This document shows, piece by piece, positions 1 through 6,897 of a stretch of DNA of 12,583 bases. The DNA is from Opitutaceae bacterium (GTDB taxonomy: Bacteria; Verrucomicrobiota; Verrucomicrobiia; Opitutales; Opitutaceae), in the NCBI GenBank assembly GCA_003168315.1, contig PMSP01000078.1:1-12583 (forward strand). Direction: 5' to 3'. The translations under genes were made by a program, and so were the position numbers. Every line of letters begins with the position of its first letter. Position 1 is the stretch's first letter. The notes under the pieces are model-generated. The model was not told the origin of the DNA. It made no database searches and saw only the letters and a program-made list of their open reading frames with translations.

Positions 1-808
1 TGTCGATGTTCTTCTTCGTGAACTTCTTGAAGACGATGCGGCCGTCCTGGGGGAGCCTGCGCTCCGATATGTCCAGGTTGCACATGATCTTGAGCCTCGC
101 GACAAGGGCCGGCCCGACCTTGATCGGCAGCCTGAGCTTTTCCTGACACATCCCGTCCACCCGGTACCTGACGATCACGTCCTTCTCCTGCGGCTCGATG
201 TGGATGTCGCTCGAGCCCGCGAAGTAGGCGTCCTCGATGATCCGGTTGCCGAGCTGGATGATGGGGCCGGACTCCTCGTTGACGTCGGAGTCGGTGATGA
301 TCTCGCCCTCGGCCGGGGAGCCGTACTCGGCACCGATCTTCTGGACGACGTCGTCGAACCCCGACGAGCGGTCGTTCGCCTTGCTGAACTTATCCTTGAT
401 GTCCCTCTCCCTGGCCAGCAGCCGGACGACGCGCTTTCCCGTCATCTCCTGGATCTTTGCGGGGAGCGTGACCTCGAAGGGGTTCGCGAAGGCCACGAGC
501 AGCAGGTCCCCGACCTGGCCCACCGGGAGGACCAGGTTCTCCTGGCAGAACTCCTGCGGGATCCGCTCAAAGGTCGAGGCCGCGATCTTGTAGCGGGCCA
601 CGTTGAAGGGCGCGAGGCCGAGCGCCCTGCCCTTCGCGACCAGGCACTGGAAGGCCGTTATCTTGTAGTCCTCCTGGAGCAGGCGATCGAGCGCGTCGCC
701 GTTCAGGTCCTGGGGACGGGCCGCGATGGCGTCGCGCTGCTCGACCGTGAGCCGGCCCATCGCGATCAGCTTCGCAACAATGAGTGACTGGACTTTGCCG
801 AGGGCCAT
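1..808 (-). CDS. GspE/PilB-type secretion or pilus ATPase, N-terminal part (cut by window edge)
   Basis: This is the first 269 codons of a hexameric ATPase that powers type II secretion or type IV pilus assembly at the cytoplasmic face of the inner membrane. Residues 1-145 form an N-terminal domain of the GspE/MshE type: helical, then a segment at about 90-130 ending in TGKRVVRLLARERDI. A linker of about 50 residues follows. Residues 185-269 match the N2 domain of the family, with GSSDIHIEP at 198-206, VRYRVDGM at 213-220 and ISERRLPQDGRI at 247-258, all near-diagnostic. The Walker A and B boxes and the Cys4 zinc site would lie beyond the left edge and cannot be seen. The ATG at 806-808 was chosen because it gives a complete N1 domain and lies 16 bases after the previous stop; no clear Shine-Dalgarno precedes it. 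The family is secure. The choice between GspE and PilB is not, so no symbol is given. Confidence 0.9.
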   Translation of the reverse strand, partial: MALGKVQSLIVAKLIAMGRLTVEQRDAIAARPQDLNGDALDRLLQEDYKITAFQCLVAKGRALGLAPFNVARYKIAASTFERIPQEFCQENLVLPVGQVGDLLLVAFANPFEVTLPAKIQEMTGKRVVRLLARERDIKDKFSKANDRSSGFDDVVQKIGAEYGSPAEGEIITDSDVNEESGPIIQLGNRIIEDAYFAGSSDIHIEPQEKDVIVRYRVDGMCQEKLRLPIKVGPALVARLKIMCNLDISERRLPQDGRIVFKKFTKKNID

Positions 809-824
809 GGGGATGCGGGCCGGT

Positions 825-1439
825 TCAGGCCGAGGGCGCCGCGACCGGCATCGGCGGCGTCGATTGGGTTGACTGCGAGATGGGGGCGGCCGGCGCCGCG
901 GCGGGGGCGCCCGCGGTCGGGAACGGGGCCTTGGAACTTGACGGGCTGCCCAGGCGGTCGAGGTGTTCGGCGATGCCCTCAAGCGTAGTCCCGAACCATA
1001 ATATGGGGCCCTCGAACCGCTTCTCCCAGTAGGTGCGCACCGCAGGACTGAGATAGTAGGCCGAGGCCATGAAGGTGAAGTCCTCCTCCTGGTCGAAGGG
1101 CACCGACCAGGTGGCCCAGCAGGCGTCCGTGTCCAGCCCCTTCTTCGTGTCGTCGGGCGGCTCGTATCCGCGCAGGTCGACGAGGCCCAGGCCCTCCGTT
1201 TCGACAAGGTGCTGCAGGATGTCCTCCTCGCGGATCACCTTGAGCTCGTAGGCGAGAACCCCAAGGACCGTCGCCTGGCGGGGCTGGTTGCTGGCTATGA
1301 TCTCCAGCAGACGCTCGTTCGCCTTCTCAAGGTCCTCGATCTTCACGAGGTTGTGCTCGACCAGTCCGGCGCCGAGGAGCCGGTTCGCTCGCATCAGGAG
1401 CGACCTGTTTTCGGGCGACATTGAGGACGCGGTGGCCAC
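825..1439 (-). CDS. Small protein resembling the GspE/PilB N-terminal (MshEN-like) domain
   Basis: A 204-residue protein with no signal peptide or membrane segment. Residues 18-47 resemble the first helices of the GspE/MshE N-terminal domain (RLLGAGLVEHNLV, then DLEKANERL). Residues 57-92 resemble its second part (ATVLGVLAYELKVIREEDIL, then GLGLVDLRGY). Residues 135-163 resemble the closing helix region (RTYWEKRFEGPILWFG). The tail, about 166-204, is Ala/Pro/Ser-rich and probably disordered. No Walker motifs are present, so it is not an ATPase. It lies 17 bases after obg and 16 bases before the GspE/PilB-type ATPase, so the two are probably co-transcribed and may act together. The GTG at 1437-1439 is the longest start; an ATG at 1419-1421 (residue 7) is equally possible, and neither has a clear ribosome binding site. 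Reality as a gene is likely; the domain assignment is by eye, and the function is unknown. Confidence 0.72.
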   Translation of the reverse strand: MATASSMSPENRSLLMRANRLLGAGLVEHNLVKIEDLEKANERLLEIIASNQPRQATVLGVLAYELKVIREEDILQHLVETEGLGLVDLRGYEPPDDTKKGLDTDACWATWSVPFDQEEDFTFMASAYYLSPAVRTYWEKRFEGPILWFGTTLEGIAEHLDRLGSPSSSKAPFPTAGAPAAAPAAPISQSTQSTPPMPVAAPSA

Positions 1440-1456
1440 GGTAACGGCAGCGTGTC

Positions 1457-2494
1457 CTATGCGGCCGCCTCTGGCGACACCTTTTCCTTGCGGCGGAACA
1501 CAGTGACCCGCTTGAGGAGTTCCTTCTTAAGCTGTTCCAGCCCGGTCCCTTCCGTGCACGAGATCTCCATGGTATCGACCCTGTAGCGGCGCTTGAACTT
1601 CGCAAGGTTCGCCGCGGCAGCGGGCAGGTCCACCTTGTTTGCGGCGACGAGCCTCGGCTTCTTCAGGAGCGCCGGGTCGTAGAGCTTCAGCTCGTTGAGG
1701 AGCTGCCGGTAATCGTTGCCCGGATCGCGGCCGTCGCTGCCCGCCATGTCGACGATGATCAGAAGGAGCGCGCACCGCTCGACGTGCCGCAGGAACCTGT
1801 GGCCGAGGCCCCGGTTCTCGCTCGCCCCCTCGATGAGCCCGGGGATGTCGGCTAGGAGCAGGCGCTTGTCGCCCCGGACGTAGTCCTTGAACTCAATGAC
1901 GCCGATCTGGGGATGGAGCGTCGTGAAGGGATAGGCCGCGGTCTTCGGGTGCGCCTTGGTGATGGCGTTCGTGAGCGACGACTTGCCGGCGTTGGGGAAT
2001 CCCACAAGCCCCACGTCCGCTATTGACTTGAGGACCAGCCTGAACTCGCCGTGCTCGCCCGGCTGCCCGGGGGTGGCGCGGCTCGGAGCCCGGTTGGTCG
2101 ACGTCTTGAAGTGGGTATTGCCCCATCCCCCGTTGCCACCCTTGCAGAGCACTATCCTCTGGCCGTCCTCGACGACCTCGGCGACCACGCGGCCGGTCGC
2201 CACATCGGTAACGACGGTCCCAAGGGGGAGCCGCAGCTCCGCGTCCCGGCCCTCCTTGCCGTTGCAGTCCTTTCCGAGCCCGTGTTCCCCGCGGCCGCCC
2301 CTCCAGTGCTGCTTGAACTTGTAGTCGACCAGGTTGTTCGTGTCGTGGGAACCAAGCAGGATCACGTCGCCCCCGGCCCCCCCATCGCCGCCGTTGGGGC
2401 CGCCCCAGGGCTCGTATTTCTCGCGGCGAAACGAGATGCAACCGCGACCGCCGTCGCCGGCGGTGACCTTTATGATACATTCATCGACAAACAT
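1457..2494 (-). CDS. obg: GTPase Obg/CgtA
   Basis: Obg family GTPase, 345 residues, involved in late assembly of the 50S ribosomal subunit and linked to cell-cycle and stress control. The glycine-rich Obg fold covers about residues 1-158 (GDGGRG at 13-18, GGPNGGDGGAGG at 31-42, RATPGQPGE near 139-147). The G domain follows: G1 GFPNAGKS at 165-172, switch I with TT at 191-192, G3 DIPGLIEG at 216-223, G4 NKVD at 286-289 and G5 SCTEG at 312-316 (usually SA). The protein ends soon after the G domain, so the extra C-terminal OCT domain of some Firmicutes and Actinobacteria homologues is absent, which is normal in many phyla. The ATG at 2492-2494 is preceded by AGGA at a spacing of 7. The gene lies 30 bases after ftsZ, rather than directly beside rplU-rpmA, its common neighbours. 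Confidence 0.97.
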   Translation of the reverse strand: MFVDECIIKVTAGDGGRGCISFRREKYEPWGGPNGGDGGAGGDVILLGSHDTNNLVDYKFKQHWRGGRGEHGLGKDCNGKEGRDAELRLPLGTVVTDVATGRVVAEVVEDGQRIVLCKGGNGGWGNTHFKTSTNRAPSRATPGQPGEHGEFRLVLKSIADVGLVGFPNAGKSSLTNAITKAHPKTAAYPFTTLHPQIGVIEFKDYVRGDKRLLLADIPGLIEGASENRGLGHRFLRHVERCALLLIIVDMAGSDGRDPGNDYRQLLNELKLYDPALLKKPRLVAANKVDLPAAAANLAKFKRRYRVDTMEISCTEGTGLEQLKKELLKRVTVFRRKEKVSPEAAA

Positions 2495-2501
2495 GCTGAG
2501 A

Positions 2502-2505
2502 TCCT
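2502..2505 (-). promoter_or_regulatory. Shine-Dalgarno of obg
   Basis: AGGA on the minus strand, 7 bases before the obg ATG. It lies in the 30-base ftsZ-obg gap, the only internal gap here with a plausible independent ribosome binding site, and it fits a start that is not coupled by overlap. Confidence 0.6.
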
Positions 2506-2524
2506 ACCGAAATCCCACCCGGGA

Positions 2525-3763
2525 TCAAACCGCTATCCTTATTCCTTTTCGCAGGTAGGTGGGCACGTCGAGGTCCTGCCCGTCGAAAAGGTTGCGGTCG
2601 GTGCGCTCAAACTGCCCGCGGCTCTCGACCTCGCCAAACCCAAATTCCTCCTGGCTCGGCTTTGGCCCTGCCGGGACCGCGGCCTCCTGCGCCGCGGACT
2701 CGGGCCTCTGGGGCGGCTCGTCGGGGCGGGCCACGGAGGCTCGCGCGCGAACCGGGACCGGCCTGCGCGTGACGGCGCCGCGGGCTCCCATGTCGCTCGT
2801 GCCGAGGACCGAGATCTCAACCCGGCCCTGCAACCCCTCGTCGATCACTGCTCCCATGATGATGTGCGAGTCGCGCCCGAATTGCTCGGCTATCGCGTTC
2901 ATGATCTCGTTCACCTTTGGAAGCGTGAGTTCCGTACCTCCGGAAATGTTGACGAGGAGGCGGTCGGCCTTGCGCGAGAACTCGGGTGTGTGGAGGAGCG
3001 GGCAGAGCTTGAGGTCGGCTATGGCCTCGGCTGCGGCGTTCTCGCCCGAGCCCTCGGCCAGGCCGAAGAGCGTCTTCGCGCCCCGGTTCTGGAACGCCTG
3101 CCTGAGTGTGGCGAAGTCGACGTTTATCAGCCCTGTCTTGGAAAGCATGGACCAGATGGACTTGACCCCCCTGCCGATCCACTCGTCGGCGCGGGCGAAG
3201 GAGTCGAGGACCGTCTCGTTGTCCGCCGCCTCCTGGAGGAGGATGTCGTTCGGCAGCGGGATGACGGCGTCGCAGGCCCGCCTGAGGGCAGCAAGCCCCT
3301 CCTCCGCCTGCTTCAGGCGGCGTCCGCCCTCGAAGCTGAACGGCAGCGTCACGAAGGCGATCACGAGCGCGCCCTGCTCCGCGGCGATCTCCGCGACGAT
3401 AGGCGAGGCGCCGCCGCCGGTCCCGCCGCCCATGCCCGCGATGATGAAGACCAGGTCGCAGTCCTTGACCACGGCGGCTATCTTTTCCCGGTCGTCCTCT
3501 GCTGCCTTCCTGCCGAGCTCCGGGTCGCCGCCCGCGCCAAGGCCCCGGGTCGAGCCCATACCGATAAGGACCTTGTCCTGGACGGGCGAACTGGAAAGCG
3601 CCTGGTAATCGGTGTTGATCACGGCGAGCTGGAGGCGCTCAAGGCTCTCCATCTTCAGGCGGTCGACGGCGTTGGAGCCGGCGCCGCCTATTCCGACGAG
3701 CTTGATGGCCACGTTGCGGTCGCAGAGGACCTGGTGCTCAAGGGGGAGTTCGTTCGGGTTCAC
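2525..3763 (-). CDS. ftsZ: Cell division protein FtsZ (divergent)
   Basis: Tubulin-like GTPase of 412 residues that forms the Z ring. GTP-binding features are clear: VGIGGAGSNAV at 23-33, NTDYQAL at 50-56, the signature loop GMGGGTGGGASP at 110-121, PFSFEG at 141-146 and PNDILL at 171-176. The T7 loop is GLINVDFATL at 211-220, and the tubulin C-terminal domain runs to about residue 322. A Pro/Ala/Glu-rich linker (about 323-395) leads to the conserved peptide DVPTYLRK at 399-406, the site that binds FtsA and other partners. Two usually conserved catalytic-region positions differ: Gly117 replaces Thr/Ser of GGGTG[TS]G, and Thr219 replaces the second Asp of NxDFAD. The GTG at 3761-3763 overlaps the ftsA stop as GTGA, and no other suitable start lies before the fold. 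No strong Shine-Dalgarno is seen, so translation probably depends on coupling to ftsA. Confidence 0.97.
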   Translation of the reverse strand: MNPNELPLEHQVLCDRNVAIKLVGIGGAGSNAVDRLKMESLERLQLAVINTDYQALSSSPVQDKVLIGMGSTRGLGAGGDPELGRKAAEDDREKIAAVVKDCDLVFIIAGMGGGTGGGASPIVAEIAAEQGALVIAFVTLPFSFEGGRRLKQAEEGLAALRRACDAVIPLPNDILLQEAADNETVLDSFARADEWIGRGVKSIWSMLSKTGLINVDFATLRQAFQNRGAKTLFGLAEGSGENAAAEAIADLKLCPLLHTPEFSRKADRLLVNISGGTELTLPKVNEIMNAIAEQFGRDSHIIMGAVIDEGLQGRVEISVLGTSDMGARGAVTRRPVPVRARASVARPDEPPQRPESAAQEAAVPAGPKPSQEEFGFGEVESRGQFERTDRNLFDGQDLDVPTYLRKGIRIAV

Positions 3764-4974
3764 GTCGATGCGAAGAGGCGGGTCATGTTGCGCAGGAAGC
3801 CGCCCTTGCGGCGAGAGGCGGACGTGTGGTCGCCGAGCGAGCTCACCCCGTAGTAGAGTATGCCGAGCGCCGTGTGGAATCCAGGGTCGCGGAGGTTCTC
3901 GGCCACCCAGGACGGCGCCTCGCCGAGGCGGGACGTCGTCCCGAAGACCTTCGCGGCGCATTCGGCGAGCGCCGGCAGCTTCGCACCCCCGCCGGTGAGG
4001 ACGACGCCGCCGGCGCAGTCCTCGGGGGCGAACGCGTGCCCGAGCTTCTTGCGGACGACCTCGAGGAGCTCCCAAGCGCGGGCGGAGGCGATGCTCTCGA
4101 TCGCCTGCCGAGAGAACTGCCTGTCGCCGATCGCAAAATTCCCGTCGAGCCAGACCTTCTCGTTCTTGTCCCGCGACTGGACGACGGCGCGCCCGAAGCG
4201 CAGCTTGAGCTTCTCCGCCTGGCCCTCGGTGAGCCTGAGGCCTATGCTGATGTCGTTCGTGAAGTGCGCGCCTCCCACGGCCACGACGCCCGTGGTGTGC
4301 GGAGCGCCATTCCTGTAGAGGACATAGTCCGTCGTCCCCGCGCCGATGTCGATGGCGAGGACGCCGTTCTGGCGCTCCTCGAGGCTCGTCACCATGTGGC
4401 CGGAGGCCAAACTCGAGAGGACTAGCTCGCGGACCTCGAGGTTGAACCCGCGGATCACGTGGATGTTGTCGGCCAGCCGCTGCTCCTGGCCGTGGACGGT
4501 CCAATACCCCACCTCGAGCCGCTGGCCCACGAGGTGCTCGGGCAGAGTGGGGACGAGGCGGCCGTCGACGCGGAAGGGCCGGCGGATGTTGTGGACGACC
4601 ATGCGCCCCAGCGGAAGGTCCTTGGACTTCGCCAGGTCGCACACGGTCCTGATGTCGTCCATCTCGATCATGTTGTCGGCGGCCTTAACGTTGACGGAGG
4701 CCTCGTTGTAGAACCCCTCCAGGTGCCCGCCTGTCTGCGCGAGGTAGACGTGGTCCACCCGCTCGTTGGCGTCACGCTCCGCGATCTCCAGGGCGTTGTG
4801 GGTGCATTCGGTCGCGGAGCGGTAGTCCACAACTGAGCCCTTGATGACCCCCCTCGAGGAGCACTCCCCGCACCCGATGATCACGATCTCCCGGCCGGTG
4901 TACTCGCCGACGAGCGCGGTGACCTTGGACGTCCCAATCTCGACTGCCCCGATGAAGGTGGTCTTAGAGCTCAC
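3760..4974 (-). CDS. ftsA: Cell division protein FtsA
   Basis: Actin-like membrane tether for FtsZ, 404 residues. Phosphate-1 motif AVEIGTSKVTALVG at 10-23; an FtsA-specific 1C subdomain at about 85-165; phosphate-2 motif LAIDIGAGTTD at 206-216; VAVGGAHFTNDIS at 231-243; adenosine motif GGVVLTGGGAKLP at 322-334. The last 15 residues (GGFLRNMTRLFAST, 391-404) form a basic amphipathic helix that fits the membrane-targeting sequence of FtsA. Glu12 stands where the phosphate-1 motif of this superfamily usually has Asp (DIGT). The start is a GTG at 4972-4974 that overlaps the end of ftsQ by 11 bases; no good Shine-Dalgarno is present, which again suggests coupling. The stop overlaps the ftsZ start. 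The adjacent ftsQ-ftsA-ftsZ order is the classic one. Confidence 0.97.
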   Translation of the reverse strand: MSSKTTFIGAVEIGTSKVTALVGEYTGREIVIIGCGECSSRGVIKGSVVDYRSATECTHNALEIAERDANERVDHVYLAQTGGHLEGFYNEASVNVKAADNMIEMDDIRTVCDLAKSKDLPLGRMVVHNIRRPFRVDGRLVPTLPEHLVGQRLEVGYWTVHGQEQRLADNIHVIRGFNLEVRELVLSSLASGHMVTSLEERQNGVLAIDIGAGTTDYVLYRNGAPHTTGVVAVGGAHFTNDISIGLRLTEGQAEKLKLRFGRAVVQSRDKNEKVWLDGNFAIGDRQFSRQAIESIASARAWELLEVVRKKLGHAFAPEDCAGGVVLTGGGAKLPALAECAAKVFGTTSRLGEAPSWVAENLRDPGFHTALGILYYGVSSLGDHTSASRRKGGFLRNMTRLFAST

Positions 4975-5968
4975 TCTTGATGTCTATGTGGATGCCGGGT
5001 GCACGCGGAAAGGTTACCGCCGGCTGGGGCGCGCCGGCGCCCAGGGTGTTCACGGGGGGTTCGCCGAGGACCGGCAGGGCCGTCCCGTAGGCCACGGGCA
5101 CCTGCGACCCCAAGGCGAGGTTAACTTCGCGCAGCGGATGGGTGGGATCGGTGGACTCGTCGACGAGGAGGTCAAGGCGCGCGATCTGGCGCAGGTAGTC
5201 CTCCCGGGTGTCGAAGATGACCTTCATCCCGGACTTGGTGCGCACGTCAATCTCGCCGTCCGTCGCAAAGCGCTCCAGGGAGATCACGCGCCAGGTGCGG
5301 TAGAGCTCCTCCGCCTCGAGCTTGGCCGAGGCTATGAGGTCCGAGACGGCCCGCATGCCCTCGATGGGCGCGAAGGACGTCCCATCGCGGGTCAGCCGGA
5401 CGCCGTCGATCCAGGGAAGCGTCGCGACCATGGACGCGTCGAATCCCGTCCCGGAAAAGGCCACGCCGTCCCTGGAGACGAGGAGCATCGACGGGGTGCC
5501 GCCCGCAGCCTGCGCCATCATGCGCACCACTGGCGAGCGCTCCGAGATGCGCACCGTCAGCTTGTCGGGGAAGTTCCTGATAATGGCGGCCGAGCTCACC
5601 TGGGAGTCGGCGAGCACCTTCGCCCGCAGCTGGCTCAGGTCGAGGCCCACGAGGGTCGCGTCGGCGGGGATCGAGAGCGTCGCGGCGAGCCAGTTCTTGT
5701 CGAGCACCCCGTCGGTCACGAGGACCAGGCTCCGGACGCGGTCGGCCTTCGCCGCTCCCGGGAGCGAGTCCGGATTCTCGCGAAGCACCACGGCCGTCTC
5801 CCACGCTCCCCAGGCGACGATCCCGATGACGGCCACGAACATCACGGCGCGCATGGAGCCCATCGCGAGGCGCCTCCGGCCCTCGCCCGACATCGCGCGC
5901 GAGCTCACCTCCTGGGGGATCTCCCTCCAGGTGCGGGTCTCAGGCATGGCATGGACGTCTTTGCTCAT
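4964..5968 (-). CDS. ftsQ: Cell division protein FtsQ
   Basis: Bitopic inner-membrane division protein, 334 residues. A basic cytoplasmic N-terminus (about 1-39, with GEGRRR at 28-33) is followed by one membrane segment at about 40-62. A POTRA domain covers about 77-145 (LVLVTDGVLD at 81-90, LVGLDLSQL at 107-115, IIRNFPDKLTVRISERSPV at 129-147). The FtsQ beta domain then extends to about 285, and a Pro/Ala/Gly-rich tail (about 295-325) closes the protein. By family knowledge, FtsQ scaffolds FtsL and FtsB, neither of which is in the window. The ATG at 5966-5968 overlaps the ddl stop as ATGA and places the transmembrane helix correctly; a downstream Met (residue 8) is less likely. The placement between ddl and ftsA supports the call, since the primary sequence of FtsQ is always weakly conserved. 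Confidence 0.94.
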   Translation of the reverse strand: MSKDVHAMPETRTWREIPQEVSSRAMSGEGRRRLAMGSMRAVMFVAVIGIVAWGAWETAVVLRENPDSLPGAAKADRVRSLVLVTDGVLDKNWLAATLSIPADATLVGLDLSQLRAKVLADSQVSSAAIIRNFPDKLTVRISERSPVVRMMAQAAGGTPSMLLVSRDGVAFSGTGFDASMVATLPWIDGVRLTRDGTSFAPIEGMRAVSDLIASAKLEAEELYRTWRVISLERFATDGEIDVRTKSGMKVIFDTREDYLRQIARLDLLVDESTDPTHPLREVNLALGSQVPVAYGTALPVLGEPPVNTLGAGAPQPAVTFPRAPGIHIDIKSEL

Positions 5969-6897
5969 GGGCGGCGTGAGCCCCTGCTCATACGGAAGCG
6001 CTCCACCGCGGGTGATACCATCTCCCTGACCAAGGCCGTGAAATCCAGTCCCGCGCATCGAGCGCACATCGGCAGCAGACTCGTCTCCTTCATGCCAGGC
6101 AGTGTGTTTATTTCGAGCAAAAACGGCTCGCCATCCGGGGAGATCATAAAGTCCACGCGGGCGAAGTCCCGGCACCCGCACGCCGAAAAGGCCGTCTCGG
6201 CGGCGGACCTGAGCCGCGCGTCGAGCGGGATTTCCAGCGGAGCCGGGGCGACGTACTCAGACGCGCCCTTCGTGTACTTGCTCTTGTAGTCGAAGACGCC
6301 CGATTTCGGCGTGATCTGCACGATCCCGACGGCGTTGCCGCCGATGATGCCGACCGAGACCTCGGTCCCCTCGATCCTCTTTTCCACGATCCAACGGCCG
6401 CCGGAGATCGAAGTGAGGGCGGCCGAGAGGCCCGCATGGTCCCCGACGATGCGCAGGCCGACGCTGCTTCCCTCGTTGTTGGGCTTGAGGACCACGTTTC
6501 GCCCGAGACGTTTCACAATCTCGGCCGGCTCGGGCTTCGAGGCCGCGTCAAACGTAAAGCCCTCGGCGACGCGAATCCCCCTGGCCGAAACCGTCCTCTT
6601 CGTGAGCTCCTTGTCCATGGTGAGGGCGCTAGACACGGCATCGCAGCCGGCATAGGCGGCCCCGGCGGCGTCGAGCAGGCGCTGCATGCCGCCGTCTTCC
6701 CCGAAGGTCCCATGGAGCGTCGAAAAGACGACGTGCCGCGCCGGGTCGAAGCCGTCAGGAATCGCGTCGGCGATGACGGGAAAAAGGCGAGTCGTGAACG
6801 ACCGCGCCAGGAAAACCGCGCAGGCCGCCCCGGATCCGGCCGACACTTCGTTCTCGGCGGAGGTTCCCCCGGCGAACACGGCGATTATCGGCGTCAC
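5965..6897 (-). CDS. ddl: D-alanine--D-alanine ligase
   Basis: ATP-grasp ligase of 310 residues that joins two D-alanines in the cytoplasm for addition to the muramyl peptide by MurF. Motifs in order: VFAGGTSAENEVS at 7-19 with the N-terminal catalytic Glu; LHGTFGEDGGMQ at 61-72; MDKELTK at 94-100; LKPNNEGSSVG at 137-147; EKRIEGTEVSVG at 172-183; KYTKGASEY at 207-215; RVDF at 247-250; and metal/substrate loop LEINTLPGMKETSLLP at 261-276 (Lys270 where Thr is usual). I chose the GTG at 6895-6897 over the in-frame ATG at 6910-6912. The GTG gives a GTGA overlap with the murB stop and has GGAGGG at a spacing of 8, whereas the ATG sits inside that ribosome binding site. In Chlamydia, Ddl is fused to MurC; here MurC is fused to MurB and Ddl is a separate gene immediately after. 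Confidence 0.96.
   Translation of the reverse strand: MTPIIAVFAGGTSAENEVSAGSGAACAVFLARSFTTRLFPVIADAIPDGFDPARHVVFSTLHGTFGEDGGMQRLLDAAGAAYAGCDAVSSALTMDKELTKRTVSARGIRVAEGFTFDAASKPEPAEIVKRLGRNVVLKPNNEGSSVGLRIVGDHAGLSAALTSISGGRWIVEKRIEGTEVSVGIIGGNAVGIVQITPKSGVFDYKSKYTKGASEYVAPAPLEIPLDARLRSAAETAFSACGCRDFARVDFMISPDGEPFLLEINTLPGMKETSLLPMCARCAGLDFTALVREMVSPAVERFRMSRGSRRP

Noticed and set aside
2512..2525. Small inverted repeat (ATCCC / GGGAT, 4-base loop) after ftsZ as a terminator
   Set aside because: The stem is only 5 base pairs and no U-rich tract follows, so it does not support a terminator.
2051..3853. 600-codon open frame on the plus strand opposite obg and ftsZ
   Set aside because: It runs antisense to two genes with full motif sets. 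Long antisense open frames are expected with this G+C-rich codon use, and its translation shows no recognisable domain.
4841..6289. 482-codon plus-strand frame opposite ftsQ and ddl
   Set aside because: It is highly His/Arg/Gly-rich without motifs and covers two real genes on the other strand.
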